Shown here: positions 1 to 9,220 of the stretch, one piece after another
Position numbering within the stretch: position 1 is the stretch's first letter
Layout of the letters: every line of letters begins with the position of its first letter
Assembly (NCBI GenBank): GCA_963707975.1
Contig: OY970177.1
Span: 2,480,001 to 2,544,000, forward strand
Length of the DNA: 64,000 nucleotides
Origin: CAVVXX01 sp963707975
Lineage (GTDB): Bacteria > Pseudomonadota > Alphaproteobacteria > Micropepsales > Micropepsaceae
Direction: 5' to 3'
Position numbers and translations under genes: made by a program
The notes under the pieces: generated by a model
Told to the model about the DNA's origin: nothing
What the model saw: only the letters and a program-made list of their open reading frames with translations
Databases searched by the model: none

Positions 1-257
1 CACGTTTCTTCGGCGAACAGCCGCGCGACATCGATCAGGCCGTGGAAGCCTACGTCGAATATGTCGCCGCGAAACTGAAGGAAGGCGTGCCGCTCAACGC
101 CATGACCAAACACGTGCTGGGCCTGTTCCATGGCCAGCCGGGCGCGAGGGCTTTCCGTAGACACTTGAGCGAAAACGCGACGCGGGCAGGCGCCGGCATT
201 CAAACGCTGCGCGACGCGCTGGCATTTCTTCGACCCGTTCGCGCGGCAGCGGCCTGA
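1..257 (+). CDS. dusA: tRNA-dihydrouridine synthase DusA, C-terminal end (partial)
   Basis: This is the last 85 or so codons of a gene that begins before the window; the reading phase starts at base 3 and ends in TGA. DusA reduces uridine 20/20a in the tRNA D-loop with FMN and NADPH. The visible part is the C-terminal helical domain, with the family-typical segment HVLGLFHGQPGARAFRRHLS that lies just before the end of DusA proteins. The catalytic barrel and its cysteine are outside the window. The gene converges on dps, 10 bases away. DusA rather than DusB/C is favoured because that closing LFHGQPGAR-type motif is characteristic of DusA; I am fairly sure of the family. Confidence 0.85.
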   Translation, partial: RFFGEQPRDIDQAVEAYVEYVAAKLKEGVPLNAMTKHVLGLFHGQPGARAFRRHLSENATRAGAGIQTLRDALAFLRPVRAAAA

Positions 258-267
258 AGGCTCAGCG

Positions 268-780
268 TTACCGGCGGCTTGCCTCGAACAGGAACCAGAT
301 GCGCCGTTCCGCCTCGTCGATCCACACTTCGAGTAAACTCGCGGTCGCCACGTCGCCATGCTCGTCGCACACATCGTGCGTTTCGCGCATGCTGGCAACC
401 AGCTGTTTGTTGTCCTCGCGCAATTCCGAAAGCATGTCCTCGGGCGTCACGTAATCGGCGTCGTTGTCTTCCAGACGCTGGAGGCGGGCGATATGGCCGA
501 TCGAGCGGATCGTGGTGCCGCCGATCTTGCGCACGCGCTCGGCGATGGCGTCGGTAGTGTCGAAAATCTGGGTCGCCTGCTCATCTAGCAACAGATGATA
601 GTCGCGGAAATGCGGTCCCGAGACGTGCCAGTGGAAATTCTTGGTCTTCGTATAGAGCACGAACGTATCGGCCAGCAGCGCATTGAGCGCGCCGGTCAGA
701 TCGCGCGTGGCGTTCGAGCCAAGCCCCGTCGGCGTTTCGAGCGGCGCCTTGCGCCGCGCTTTGGCATCCTTTGTGTTCAT
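268..780 (-). CDS. dps: Dps/ferritin-like DNA-binding protein from starved cells
   Basis: A 170-residue Dps dodecamer subunit that oxidises ferrous iron with peroxide and protects DNA in the cytoplasm. The intersubunit ferroxidase residues fall exactly at Dps spacing: His50, His62, Asp66, Asp77 and Glu81, within KTKNFHWHVSG and the following helix. The first 20 residues are basic (MNTKDAKARRK), as in Dps proteins that bind DNA through a lysine/arginine-rich tail. Length matches the family. It stands alone between dusA (convergent) and a GNAT gene 28 bases upstream on the same strand. No OxyR or Fur site was identified. Confidence 0.93.
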   Translation of the reverse strand: MNTKDAKARRKAPLETPTGLGSNATRDLTGALNALLADTFVLYTKTKNFHWHVSGPHFRDYHLLLDEQATQIFDTTDAIAERVRKIGGTTIRSIGHIARLQRLEDNDADYVTPEDMLSELREDNKQLVASMRETHDVCDEHGDVATASLLEVWIDEAERRIWFLFEASRR

Positions 781-808
781 GGCTTCGTATCTCCTTACCG
801 GTTCTCGA

Positions 809-1096
809 TCATTTCAAGGGCTTGGCCAGCAGATCGGCGTATTCGGGATGTTTGCGAATGTAGTCTGCGATGAACGGGCACGTGGCAATGAGTTTCTCGC
901 CATTGCCGCGCACCAGATCGAGCGCGCCCTTGGCAAGCTGCGAGCCGATGCCGTGACCTTCGAACGCCTTGGGAACTTCTTCGTGTACGAAGGTCACAAT
1001 TCCATCGGCCCGGCGATAATTGAGGAACGCAGTGATCCCATCCATTTCGAGCTCGAATCGGTTGCGCTCTTTGTTGTCCCTGACGGCGTTGGCCAT
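809..1096 (-). CDS. Small GNAT-family N-acetyltransferase (YidJ/NATD1 type)
   Basis: A 95-residue protein of the minimal GNAT family, which includes human NATD1. The acetyl-CoA loop is visible as VPKAFEGHGIGSQLAKGAL (about residues 42-60), followed by a conserved cysteine in CPFIADYIRKHPEY. I start it at MANAVRD because GAAGGA lies about 7 bases upstream; an ATG 21 bases further upstream would place that ribosome site inside the gene. The substrate is unknown in this family. It lies 28 bases upstream of dps on the same strand and may be cotranscribed with it. Confidence 0.82.
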   Translation of the reverse strand: MANAVRDNKERNRFELEMDGITAFLNYRRADGIVTFVHEEVPKAFEGHGIGSQLAKGALDLVRGNGEKLIATCPFIADYIRKHPEYADLLAKPLK

Positions 1097-1177
1097 AAGC
1101 GGTCCTTCCATTAGCACTTTTAATACACTACGCCAGGGATTGCTTTACCGCGCATCTGAGGAAAGGCGTCGTTCCCT

Positions 1178-2068
1178 CTAGTCATTGGGATGTGGGGGCG
1201 AAGTCTGATCTTCCGGCAAGGGTATGAATTCGTTCGCATCGTCAGAGGGCAGCGCCATGCGGCCTGCGCGCCAATCGGCTTTGGCCTGTTCGATGCGGTC
1301 GCGGCTAGACGAGACGAAGTTCCACCAGATGTGCCGCTGGCCCAAGGGCGCGCCCCCCAGCAGCATCAGCCGCGCGGGGCCGTCAGCGGCTGCAACAATT
1401 GGCTCGCCGCTGCGCGCGAACACCAGAAGATTGCCGTCGTCATAGATCTTGCCATCGGTGGAAATTTTTCCGCTGACGATGAAGACCGCGCGTTGCTCGT
1501 GACCTGCAGGCAAAGCAAGCCTGGCGCCAGGCGCCAGTTCCGCATGCACATAAAACATCGGAGAAAAAGTTTCGACCGGATTGGTAAGCCCGTATGCCGA
1601 ACCGGCCAGCAAAATCCAGCGCGCGCCCGGTTCGCCAAAGCTGCGCAACGATTGCGCATCGTAATGCGTGAAGGAAGGCGCCACATCCTCGCGCCCATCG
1701 GGCAGCGCCACCCAGGCCTGCAAGCCGTGGACGCGCGCGTGCGTACGGGGCAGCGGCGAGCGTTCGGAATGCACCACGCCCTCGCCCGCTGTCATCCAGT
1801 TCACTTCGCCGGGGCGAATGGATTGCTGGTAACCCATATTGTCGCGATGCAGAATCTCGCCTTCGAACAGATAGGTCACCGTGGCAAGGCCGATATGGGG
1901 ATGCGGGCGCACGTCGAGGCCCTGGCCCTCGTCAAAATCGGCCGGGCCCATGTGGTCGAGAAAAATAAACGGCCCGACCATGCGTTGCTTGGCAAACGGA
2001 AGCACGCGGCCAACCTCGAAGCCGCCGCCCAAATCCTTTCGCCGCGCCGGAATGACAAGCTCGATCAC
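1178..2068 (-). CDS. Pirin family bicupin protein
   Basis: A 296-residue pirin-like protein. Pirins are non-haem iron or other metal cupins; some bacterial members (YhhW) have quercetinase activity, others modulate metabolic enzymes. The N-terminal cupin holds the metal ligands His56, His58, His100 and Glu102 in RPHPHIGLATVTYLFEG and the later VVHSE. The C-terminal cupin lacks an obvious metal set, as usual. It is the last gene of a three-gene operon: its ATG overlaps the stop of the small gene upstream by four bases, and that gene in turn overlaps a thiolase. Pirin identity is certain, substrate unknown. Confidence 0.9.
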   Translation of the reverse strand: MIELVIPARRKDLGGGFEVGRVLPFAKQRMVGPFIFLDHMGPADFDEGQGLDVRPHPHIGLATVTYLFEGEILHRDNMGYQQSIRPGEVNWMTAGEGVVHSERSPLPRTHARVHGLQAWVALPDGREDVAPSFTHYDAQSLRSFGEPGARWILLAGSAYGLTNPVETFSPMFYVHAELAPGARLALPAGHEQRAVFIVSGKISTDGKIYDDGNLLVFARSGEPIVAAADGPARLMLLGGAPLGQRHIWWNFVSSSRDRIEQAKADWRAGRMALPSDDANEFIPLPEDQTSPPHPND

Positions 2069-2334
2069 ATCTCGTCCGCCACATTGGGGTCTTCGGCGTC
2101 ATGCGCGTGGCCGATGGCGCGGCGCAGACGCGCGTCCAGCTTGTCGCAATCGAGCACGACCTTCTCGTCATGGACGGCCTGCACCGCGGTCAGCGGCAAG
2201 GTAAATTCGCCAGTGTTCTCGATATAAATGACCAGCGCGCGCGGGGTGACGCGGCGCACCGCGCCAATGGCGTCTTCGCCGTCGTGAACGAAAACATCGA
2301 AGCCTTCCTGAATTTCTTCGTCGGCCATGTTCAT
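2065..2334 (-). CDS. Conserved small hypothetical protein between thiolase and pirin genes
   Basis: An 89-residue acidic protein without signal peptide or membrane segment. I do not recognise the family. The first 60 residues alternate beta-type stretches (FDVFVHDG, ALVIYIENTGEFTLPL, VVLDCDKLD), reminiscent of a PRC-barrel or DUF2171-like small beta fold, and the tail is charged (AHDAEDPNVADEM). It overlaps both neighbours by four bases (ATGA), so it is almost certainly translated and coupled to the thiolase upstream and the pirin gene downstream. The barrel reading is only inference. Confidence 0.65.
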   Translation of the reverse strand: MNMADEEIQEGFDVFVHDGEDAIGAVRRVTPRALVIYIENTGEFTLPLTAVQAVHDEKVVLDCDKLDARLRRAIGHAHDAEDPNVADEM

Positions 2335-3587
2335 GCCCTTTCAAGTAATGCGGCGGTACCTTCGCCGCCATCGGTGCAGATGGAAACGATAGCACGCGAG
2401 CCGGCCGGCATGGCGGCAAGCTCCTTGGCGGCCTGGCTGAGGATGCGCGCGCCCGTGGCGGCAAAGGGATGGCCGAGCGCCAGCGAGCCGCCATGCGGAT
2501 TGACGCGCTCCCAGGGGAACGGGCCGAGATCGAAATCGACGCCCGCTTTCTCGCGCCGGAAAACGGGATCGGACGAAGCTTTGATATTGGCCAGCACCTG
2601 GGCCGCGAACGCCTCGTGGATTTCCCACAGCGCAATGTCGGCGAACTTAAGCCGATGCCGCGCCAACAGACGCGGGATGGTGCGCGCGGGCGCCATCAAG
2701 ATGCCTTCCTCGTGAAAATCCATCGCCGCGATTTCCCAGTCCACCAACTTGACCGCGGTCGGATTGTCGAGACGCTTGAGGCCTTCGACGTCCGCCACCC
2801 AGATGGAAGCCGCGCCATCGGTATTGGGCGAAGAATTTCCGGCCGTCAGCGTGCCGTGCCCGCTGGTGCGGTCGAACACCGGAGGCAAAGCGGAAAGTTT
2901 CTCAAACGACGTATCGCGCCTGGGAATGGTATCGTGATCCACGCCGCCGAAGGGCAGAACGAGATCTTTGAAAAAGCCGGTATCTTGCCCCGCAATTGCT
3001 CCCTGATGGCTGAGCAACGCGCGACGGTCCTGATCGGCGCGCGCGATGCCGAAATATTTCGCCGTGTCCTCGGTGTGCTCGCCCATCGAGCGGCCAGATT
3101 GCCGGTTGGCCCAGCCATGGATAGGCAAATCGAAATCGCCGGGCGTTACATGCGCCAGCATCTCCGCCGCCGCGCCCGGGTTTTTCAGGAACGTGCCGAT
3201 GATGCCGTCGGCGGCCACGGGCTTAAGGGCAAGCGGAATATGGCTCATGGTTTCGACGCCGCCGGCCAGCGCCAGATGCAGCCTGCCGCGGCCGAGCATG
3301 CCGGCGGCCTCGACCACGCCCATGAAACTGGTCGAACAGGCCATCACGGTGGAGAACGCGGGGATCGTGGGATCGAGTTTGGCCTCAAAAACAAGCTCGC
3401 GCGCGATGTTGGAAAGTGTCGGATCGGGTATCACCTGGCCCCAGACCAGCAAATCGGGCCGTGCTCTTTTGTTCATCGCCTCGGCCAGCGGGATCGAAAG
3501 CGCCAGCGCGGAATATTTCGTGTAATGCGTGCCCGCTTTCACAAACGGCGTGCGCAGTCCGGGAACAAGAAAGGCTTCAGCCATCAT
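2331..3587 (-). CDS. Acetyl-CoA acyltransferase (thiolase)
   Basis: A 418-residue thiolase, the size of the family. Degradative thiolases cleave 3-ketoacyl-CoA; biosynthetic ones condense two acetyl-CoA. The nucleophile is Cys84 in MACSTSFMG, which departs from the common NR.CASG context. The catalytic histidine sits in NPHGGSLALGHPFAATGAR and the second cysteine in SICTDGGEG near the end. The unusual motif contexts resemble the FadI-like or unassigned thiolases more than PhaA. It heads an operon with a small protein and pirin. A second thiolase (47823-49028) has canonical motifs and a beta-oxidation partner, so this one probably serves another substrate. Confidence 0.85.
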   Translation of the reverse strand: MMAEAFLVPGLRTPFVKAGTHYTKYSALALSIPLAEAMNKRARPDLLVWGQVIPDPTLSNIARELVFEAKLDPTIPAFSTVMACSTSFMGVVEAAGMLGRGRLHLALAGGVETMSHIPLALKPVAADGIIGTFLKNPGAAAEMLAHVTPGDFDLPIHGWANRQSGRSMGEHTEDTAKYFGIARADQDRRALLSHQGAIAGQDTGFFKDLVLPFGGVDHDTIPRRDTSFEKLSALPPVFDRTSGHGTLTAGNSSPNTDGAASIWVADVEGLKRLDNPTAVKLVDWEIAAMDFHEEGILMAPARTIPRLLARHRLKFADIALWEIHEAFAAQVLANIKASSDPVFRREKAGVDFDLGPFPWERVNPHGGSLALGHPFAATGARILSQAAKELAAMPAGSRAIVSICTDGGEGTAALLERA

Positions 3588-3617
3588 CGCCTCTTCCTGA
3601 CCCGCATTCTTTGCCGG

Positions 3618-4223
3618 TCAATGCCCTTCGACCGTGAACAGGATTTCGGCGAATTGCTTTGCCGTGTCCTTGCGCTGCCAGTCGCGCTGAAGTTCGCACA
3701 GCATCTGCACCCAGCTTATTTGCTTTGCGCCGGCCTGGCTCATGCGCGCGAGCGCCGCGCGATGCGCCTCGACCGAAGTCCCGCCCACCGCATCGACCAC
3801 GGGATAGACCTCGTAGCCTTCGCACAGCGCGTCGAATGTGGGAAATGCGAGGCACGCCTCGGTCCACAGCGCCGTCATGATGAGCTTCTTGCGCCCGGTA
3901 GCCTTGACGGCGCGAACGAAATCCTCGTCTTCCCACGCGTTGATCGTCGTGCGGTCATAGACGTCGACGCCGATGAGGACATCTCGCAATTGATGGATCG
4001 TGGGCGCGCCCGTTTTCGCATTCACGGTCGAGAGCACGATGGGAAGCTTGAACAGCTTGGCGCCCTTCGCAACGGAAACGATGTTGTCGACCAGCGCGCG
4101 GCGATCCATCGAGGCGACGGAGGTCACCTGAATTGGTTGATAATCTATGATGATGAGGGCCGCATTCTGTGGCGTAAGCAAATGATCGCGAAGGGGATCG
4201 CGTGGTGTTGCGGGTGAGGTCAT
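3618..4223 (-). CDS. Isochorismatase-like cysteine hydrolase (YcaC-related)
   Basis: A 201-residue member of the isochorismatase-like hydrolase fold. The catalytic triad is readable: Asp27 in IIIDYQP, a lysine in RKKLIMTALWTEAC (Lys112 or 113) and Cys124. The TEAC plus FPTFDALCEGYEVY arrangement matches the YcaC group, whose physiological substrate is uncertain, rather than nicotinamidase or the enterobactin isochorismatase. It lies 30 bases downstream of the thiolase start on the same strand and 17 bases downstream of the mutase gene, so it may belong to either transcript. Confidence 0.85.
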   Translation of the reverse strand: MTSPATPRDPLRDHLLTPQNAALIIIDYQPIQVTSVASMDRRALVDNIVSVAKGAKLFKLPIVLSTVNAKTGAPTIHQLRDVLIGVDVYDRTTINAWEDEDFVRAVKATGRKKLIMTALWTEACLAFPTFDALCEGYEVYPVVDAVGGTSVEAHRAALARMSQAGAKQISWVQMLCELQRDWQRKDTAKQFAEILFTVEGH

Positions 4224-4240
4224 GGCGGCTTCCTCTCAGA

Positions 4241-5707
4241 TCAGATTTTCTGGTCGTATTCTCCTACTTCGGGGTGCTTCTTCAATCGCGCGTCGATGTC
4301 GGCGAACATCGCTTTCATGCGCTGCTCAGATATGGGGCTTTCGCAGACAACAACAAGAGACGGCTTGTTGGATGAGGCGCGCACCAGCCCCCAGGTGCCA
4401 TCGGCCAGCGTCACCCGCACGCCGTTCACGGTGACAAGGCGGGCAATCGGCTCGCCCAAAATCTTTTCGCCTGCCGCCTTCAGCCCCTCATATTCCTTGG
4501 TGATGGCGCCCACCACCGCGTATTTGGCTTCATCCGGGCAATAGGGCGCCATGGTGGGCGAGCCCCAGGTCTTGGGCAGCGCCGCCACCATCTGGGAAAT
4601 CTTTATGTCGCCCGCGCGGTCCAGCATATCCAGAATGGCTATGGCAGCTACGATGCCGTCATCGTAACCGCGCCCGATCGGCGGGTTGAAAAAGAAATGG
4701 CCGCTCTTTTCGAAGCCCGCGAGCGCATGCAGTTCCGCCGTGCGCCGCTTGATATAGGAATGACCCGTCTTCCAGTAATCGACGTCCACGCTATTCGCGC
4801 GCAAAACCGGGTCGGTTTCGAACAGGCCGGTCGATTTCACATCGACGACGAACTTGGCACCTTTGTTTTGCGCCGACAGATCGCGCGCCAGCAGAACGCC
4901 CACCTTGTCGGCGAATATCTCGTGGCCCTGATCGTCCACAACGCCGCTGCGATCGCCGTCGCCGTCGAAGGCCAGCGCGATTTCGGCGCCTGACTTGCGC
5001 ACCCCGTCCGCCATGGCGCGCAGCATCTTCATGTCTTCGGGATTGGGATTGTAGCGCGGGAAAGCATAATCGAGGTTGCAATCCATCGGCACCACGTCGG
5101 CGCCGATGCGTTTCAAGGCTTCGGGCGCGAACACGCTGGCCGTACCGTTTCCGCAGGCGACCACCACGCGAATGGGCCGCGACAATTTATGGCCCTTGAC
5201 CAGATCGGCAAGATAACGCTCGCGCATGTCGGGCACGCGTTCGTAGCTGCCGCCTTCGCGCGGCTTGCCCAATCCGCCCAGCACAATCGCTTTCAGCCGC
5301 CCGATTTCATCGGGACCAAACGTCAGCGGACGGTTGGTGCCCATCTTCACGCCGGTCCAGCCATTCTCGTTGTGGCTGGCTGTCACCATGGCGACTGCCG
5401 GCACGTCGAGCGCGTATTGCGCGAAATAAGCAGTCGGCGTCAGCGCGAGCCCAATGTCGAAAATTTTGCAGCCAGCCTGCTTGAGGCCGCTGACGAGCGC
5501 CTCTTTCACTTCCGGCGAATAGGATCGGTAATCGTGACCCACCACGACGCTGGGCTTGATGCCAAGCTCGTGCAAATAAGTGCCGAGCCCCAGCCCCAGC
5601 GCCTGCATGCCGGAAAGATTGATCTCGGCAGGGTACAGCCAACGCGCGTCATATTCGCGAAAACCGTTCGCGCCGACGATCAAATCGCTCTTCTGCATGA
5701 TGGTCAT
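4241..5707 (-). CDS. manB: Phosphomannomutase/phosphoglucomutase (alpha-D-phosphohexomutase)
   Basis: Interconverts hexose 1- and 6-phosphates, feeding nucleotide-sugar synthesis. All four superfamily motifs are present in 488 residues: the phosphoserine loop TASHNENG (Ser111), the metal loop DGDGDRSG (residues 248-255), the sugar-binding loop FEKSGHFFF, and the phosphate-binding loop RASSNKPSLVV near the end. I start at MTIMQKSDL because the longer open frame upstream adds a 42-residue sequence unlike the family; the MQKSDL methionine three codons in is equally possible, as neither has a good ribosome site. Substrate preference (mannose or glucose) cannot be read from the sequence, so the symbol is tentative. 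Confidence 0.88.
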   Translation of the reverse strand: MTIMQKSDLIVGANGFREYDARWLYPAEINLSGMQALGLGLGTYLHELGIKPSVVVGHDYRSYSPEVKEALVSGLKQAGCKIFDIGLALTPTAYFAQYALDVPAVAMVTASHNENGWTGVKMGTNRPLTFGPDEIGRLKAIVLGGLGKPREGGSYERVPDMRERYLADLVKGHKLSRPIRVVVACGNGTASVFAPEALKRIGADVVPMDCNLDYAFPRYNPNPEDMKMLRAMADGVRKSGAEIALAFDGDGDRSGVVDDQGHEIFADKVGVLLARDLSAQNKGAKFVVDVKSTGLFETDPVLRANSVDVDYWKTGHSYIKRRTAELHALAGFEKSGHFFFNPPIGRGYDDGIVAAIAILDMLDRAGDIKISQMVAALPKTWGSPTMAPYCPDEAKYAVVGAITKEYEGLKAAGEKILGEPIARLVTVNGVRVTLADGTWGLVRASSNKPSLVVVCESPISEQRMKAMFADIDARLKKHPEVGEYDQKI

Positions 5708-5900
5708 GGGGCATAGCCCGCGAAATCGGCCCGGTTTAGGCCGCCTGTCCCAACCATACAACGGGCCAGCCGCTTTCTGGCTCCCGCGCAAGATTCGTAC
5801 AATAGCCGGCTGTAAAATCCACGCGGCTGCCAAGCTCCCCTTAACCGCGATTTAACAGCGCCGGTTCATTCTGGCCCAGGAGCCCGGAAAACGGCACGAA

Positions 5901-6440
5901 ATGGCGAAGGCCCTCTATCACAAGAACCAGCGCGTCTACGTGAAGCCGGTGGGCACCTGGGCGCTGATCGAGCGCGTCCTGCCGCAATGGACCAAGGGCC
6001 TCGATGAGCCCATCCGCGTCTATTACGACGTCGGCATGGGGCGCGAATTCGCTGGCGAGGAATTGCAGGCCGACACCACCAATGGTGAGATGTTCAACGG
6101 CGAAAACGCCGAATGGCGCATCATGCGCGCGCACAACAAATGGCAGTCGGCCGAGGAAACCTCGCGCCATCCCTTCCCCGGCACCTACCCTGTCGTCGTG
6201 ACCGGCGAAGCCGATTGGGGCGGCTGGCGCGTGCCGGGCGCGGAATACGCGCTGGGGCCCACCCAAGTCGAATTGCAGGCGCGCCTGATTGCGACGGCGC
6301 CAAAATTCGCGCGCCTTGCCCAGGCGCTGATGGAATGGGCAAAAACATCGTCCGATCAAATTCCTGAAAAATTGCTGGAGTTCACCCGCACCGCGCGCGA
6401 ACTGATCGCCTATGTGAACGAGCAGGAAGAAAGCCAGTAA
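5901..6440 (+). CDS. Conserved alphaproteobacterial hypothetical protein
   Basis: A 179-residue soluble protein that opens with MAKALYHKNQRVYVKPVGTW. It is rich in tryptophan and aromatic residues in the middle (WRIMRAHNKW, GEADWGGWRVPG) and has a helical C-terminal third (ELIAYVNEQEESQ). No catalytic motif, signal peptide or membrane segment is visible. I recall similar proteins annotated as hypothetical in alphaproteobacteria but no named domain. Codon use and base composition match its neighbours. It is transcribed divergently from the mutase gene; 170 bases separate it from pepN. Confidence 0.75.
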   Translation: MAKALYHKNQRVYVKPVGTWALIERVLPQWTKGLDEPIRVYYDVGMGREFAGEELQADTTNGEMFNGENAEWRIMRAHNKWQSAEETSRHPFPGTYPVVVTGEADWGGWRVPGAEYALGPTQVELQARLIATAPKFARLAQALMEWAKTSSDQIPEKLLEFTRTARELIAYVNEQEESQ

Positions 6441-6610
6441 ATTTTTTCACCGCACCTCTTGACAGCGTGGCGCTCCGTACCCAACTGACACCCATCTCCA
6501 GAAATCCATTCTGAACGGACCTGAACGCAAGGCCTTGAGGCATTTCGCCTTTTGCCCACGAGCGCTTGTGAGGTTATCGTCGCGTGAGCCCCGCGCGACA
6601 GGCATGAATT

Positions 6611-9214
6611 ATGAGAACGACAGAACCGCACCCCATTCATCTGAAAGATTACCAGCCGCCCGCCTATCGAATCCCCACGATCGCGCTGGATTTCCAGCTC
6701 GACGCGGAAGCCACGCGGGTGAAAGCCACCATGAAGGTCGAGCGCGCGGGCAAAGAAGCCGCGCCGCTGGTACTGGACGGCAACCGGCTCAAATTCATCG
6801 GCCTAAAGCTAGATGGCAAGGCGCTGGACCAGAATGCATACGCCCTGGGCGAGGAAACGCTGACCATTCACAAGCCGCCCGCGAAATTCACATTGGAAAT
6901 CGAAACCGAAATCGCGCCCGCCGCCAACACCTGGCTGGAAGGGCTTTACACTTCGAACAATATTTTTTGCACGCAATGCGAGCCGGAGGGCTTTCGCTGC
7001 ATCACCTATTATCTCGACCGGCCCGACAATTTAGCCAGATACGAAACCCGCATCGAGGCGCCGAAAAAGCTTTGCCCGGTATTGCTGTCGAACGGAAACT
7101 GCATCGAAGCGGACGAACTTCCCGGCGGGCGACATTTCGCGCGCTGGCGCGATCCGTTCCCCAAGCCGTCCTATCTGTTCGCCCTGGTGGCCGGCGATCT
7201 TGGCCACATTGAAGACGAATTCGTCACCATGAGCGGGCGCAAGGTGGATTTGCGCATCTACGTCGAACTCGGCAACGAGGAAAAAGTGCGATACGCCATG
7301 GCTTCTCTCAAGCGCGCGATGAAATGGGACGAAGAAACTTACGGCCGCGAATACGATCTCGACATTTTCATGATCGTGGCGGTTTCCGCCTTCAATTTCG
7401 GCGCGATGGAGAACAAGGGCCTCAACATCTTCAACGACAAAGTGCTGCTGGCCAGCCCGGAAACCGCCACCGACGACGATTACGCCCGCATCGAGACCGT
7501 GGTCGGCCACGAATATTTCCACAACTGGTCGGGCGACCGCATCACCTGCCGCGACTGGTTTCAATTATCGTTGAAGGAAGGGCTCACTGTCTTCCGCGAA
7601 ACTCATTTCGCCGAGGATATGCGCTCGGCCGCGGTGAAGCGCGTCGAGGAGGTGAAGGATTTGCGCCTGCGCCAGTTCCAGGAAGATGGCGGGCCGCTGG
7701 CGCACCCGGTGCAGCCGCAGTCCTACATCACCATCGACAATTTCTACACCGCCACGGTTTACGAAAAGGGCGCGGAAGTCATTCGCATGATCCGCACGCT
7801 GTTGGGGCCAGAGACGTTCCGCAAGGGCATGGATTTGTATTTTGCGCGCCACGACGGCCAGGCCGCCACGGTGGAAGATTTTGTGTGCTGCTTTGAGGAG
7901 GTGTCGAAACGCGACCTGAAGCAATTCCGGCTTTGGTATTCCCAGGCCGGCACGCCGGAAATCGAAGCAAGCGGCGCCTACGACGCCACGGCAAAAACCT
8001 ATTCGCTCAATCTGAAACAACGCGTGCCGCCGACACCGGGCCAGCCCGACAAGAAACCGATGCACATTCCGCTCAGCACGGGCCTTGTCGGCAAAAGCGG
8101 AAAAGAGGCCGCTGCGCCGCGCATTCTGGAACTGCAAGAGGCCGAGCAGAGCTTCGTCTTCGACAAGGTGATGGAAGAACCAGTGCCGTCTATCGGCCGC
8201 GGCTTTTCCGCGCCGGTTGTGATCAAGACGCCAGCCACAAGAGAGACGCGCGCATTTCTTATGGCGCGCGATACCGACCCCTTCAACCGGTGGGAAGCGG
8301 CCAAGCTTCTCGCCACCGATGTGCTGCTCGACATGATGTCGGCGGCGCAGGCCAAGGAAACACCTCGCCCGGATTCCGTTTACCTGCGGGCGTTGGACGA
8401 CGTGCTTGCGCATGCGTTTGCCGACCCTGCCTTCACCGCGCAGTTGCTGATCCCGCCCTCGGAAGATGAGCTCGCGCTTGCCCGCACGCCCGTGGACCCG
8501 GAAGCCATTCACACCGCGCGCGAGGGTCTCATCGGCGCGGTAGCGCACGCGCATGGCAACGCGCTGCACAAGCTTTATGCGCATCTGAAGCCGCAGGGCG
8601 CATTCAGCACCGATGCGGCGCAGGCAGGCCAGCGCTCCTTGCGCAATGCCGCATTGCGTTTCCTGGCCGCGGACAACGACGACAAGGCGGCCATGCTCGC
8701 CGACGAGCATTACCGCGCCGCAACCAATATGACCGACATGATCGCAGGCCTGGCCCAGCTCACGCGGATGGCATCGCCGAAACGCGAGGCGGCATTTAAC
8801 CATTTCCATGATCGCTTCAAAAACGATCCGCTGGTGATCGACAAATGGATGGGGTTGCAGGCGATGTCGCCGCTCGCCGGCACCATCCAGCACGTGCGCG
8901 CGCTGATGAAACACCCGGCCTTCTCGCTCAAGAACCCCAACCGCGTGCGCTCGCTGGTGGGCGCGTTCGCGGCAGGCAATCCGCTTCGTTTTCACGAGGC
9001 AAACGGGGCCGGCTACAAGCTCGTCGGCGAAGTGGTGCGTGCGCTCGACGCCATCAATCCTCAAACCGCCGCGCGGATCATTGCCGCCTTCGAAACTTGG
9101 AAACGCTATGATGACAGACGCCAACAATTGATGCGCGCCGAACTGGTGGAAGTCACCAAGCGCAACGACCTTTCGGCCAATCTCTTCGAGCTCGTGACGA
9201 AAATGCTGGGCTGA
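6611..9214 (+). CDS. pepN: Aminopeptidase N (M1 family, PepN type)
   Basis: An 867-residue zinc aminopeptidase that removes N-terminal residues from cytosolic peptides. GAMEN (from residue 264) binds the substrate N-terminus. The zinc site is HEYFH (His300, His304) with the distal glutamate in SLKEGLTVF. The long helical C-terminal half of the E. coli-type (DUF3458) PepN is complete. The length is nearly identical to the E. coli enzyme. The start follows the first in-frame ATG; the ribosome site is weak. The gene ends seven bases before the end of a convergent glutamine-synthetase-like gene. Confidence 0.95.
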   Translation: MRTTEPHPIHLKDYQPPAYRIPTIALDFQLDAEATRVKATMKVERAGKEAAPLVLDGNRLKFIGLKLDGKALDQNAYALGEETLTIHKPPAKFTLEIETEIAPAANTWLEGLYTSNNIFCTQCEPEGFRCITYYLDRPDNLARYETRIEAPKKLCPVLLSNGNCIEADELPGGRHFARWRDPFPKPSYLFALVAGDLGHIEDEFVTMSGRKVDLRIYVELGNEEKVRYAMASLKRAMKWDEETYGREYDLDIFMIVAVSAFNFGAMENKGLNIFNDKVLLASPETATDDDYARIETVVGHEYFHNWSGDRITCRDWFQLSLKEGLTVFRETHFAEDMRSAAVKRVEEVKDLRLRQFQEDGGPLAHPVQPQSYITIDNFYTATVYEKGAEVIRMIRTLLGPETFRKGMDLYFARHDGQAATVEDFVCCFEEVSKRDLKQFRLWYSQAGTPEIEASGAYDATAKTYSLNLKQRVPPTPGQPDKKPMHIPLSTGLVGKSGKEAAAPRILELQEAEQSFVFDKVMEEPVPSIGRGFSAPVVIKTPATRETRAFLMARDTDPFNRWEAAKLLATDVLLDMMSAAQAKETPRPDSVYLRALDDVLAHAFADPAFTAQLLIPPSEDELALARTPVDPEAIHTAREGLIGAVAHAHGNALHKLYAHLKPQGAFSTDAAQAGQRSLRNAALRFLAADNDDKAAMLADEHYRAATNMTDMIAGLAQLTRMASPKREAAFNHFHDRFKNDPLVIDKWMGLQAMSPLAGTIQHVRALMKHPAFSLKNPNRVRSLVGAFAAGNPLRFHEANGAGYKLVGEVVRALDAINPQTAARIIAAFETWKRYDDRRQQLMRAELVEVTKRNDLSANLFELVTKMLG

Positions 9215-9220
9215 GAGCGG

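Noticed and set aside
2469..4217. A 582-codon open frame spanning the thiolase and isochorismatase genes in reverse
   Set aside because: It runs antisense through two unrelated conserved genes and the gap between them. Composition is shadow-like and it has no domain.
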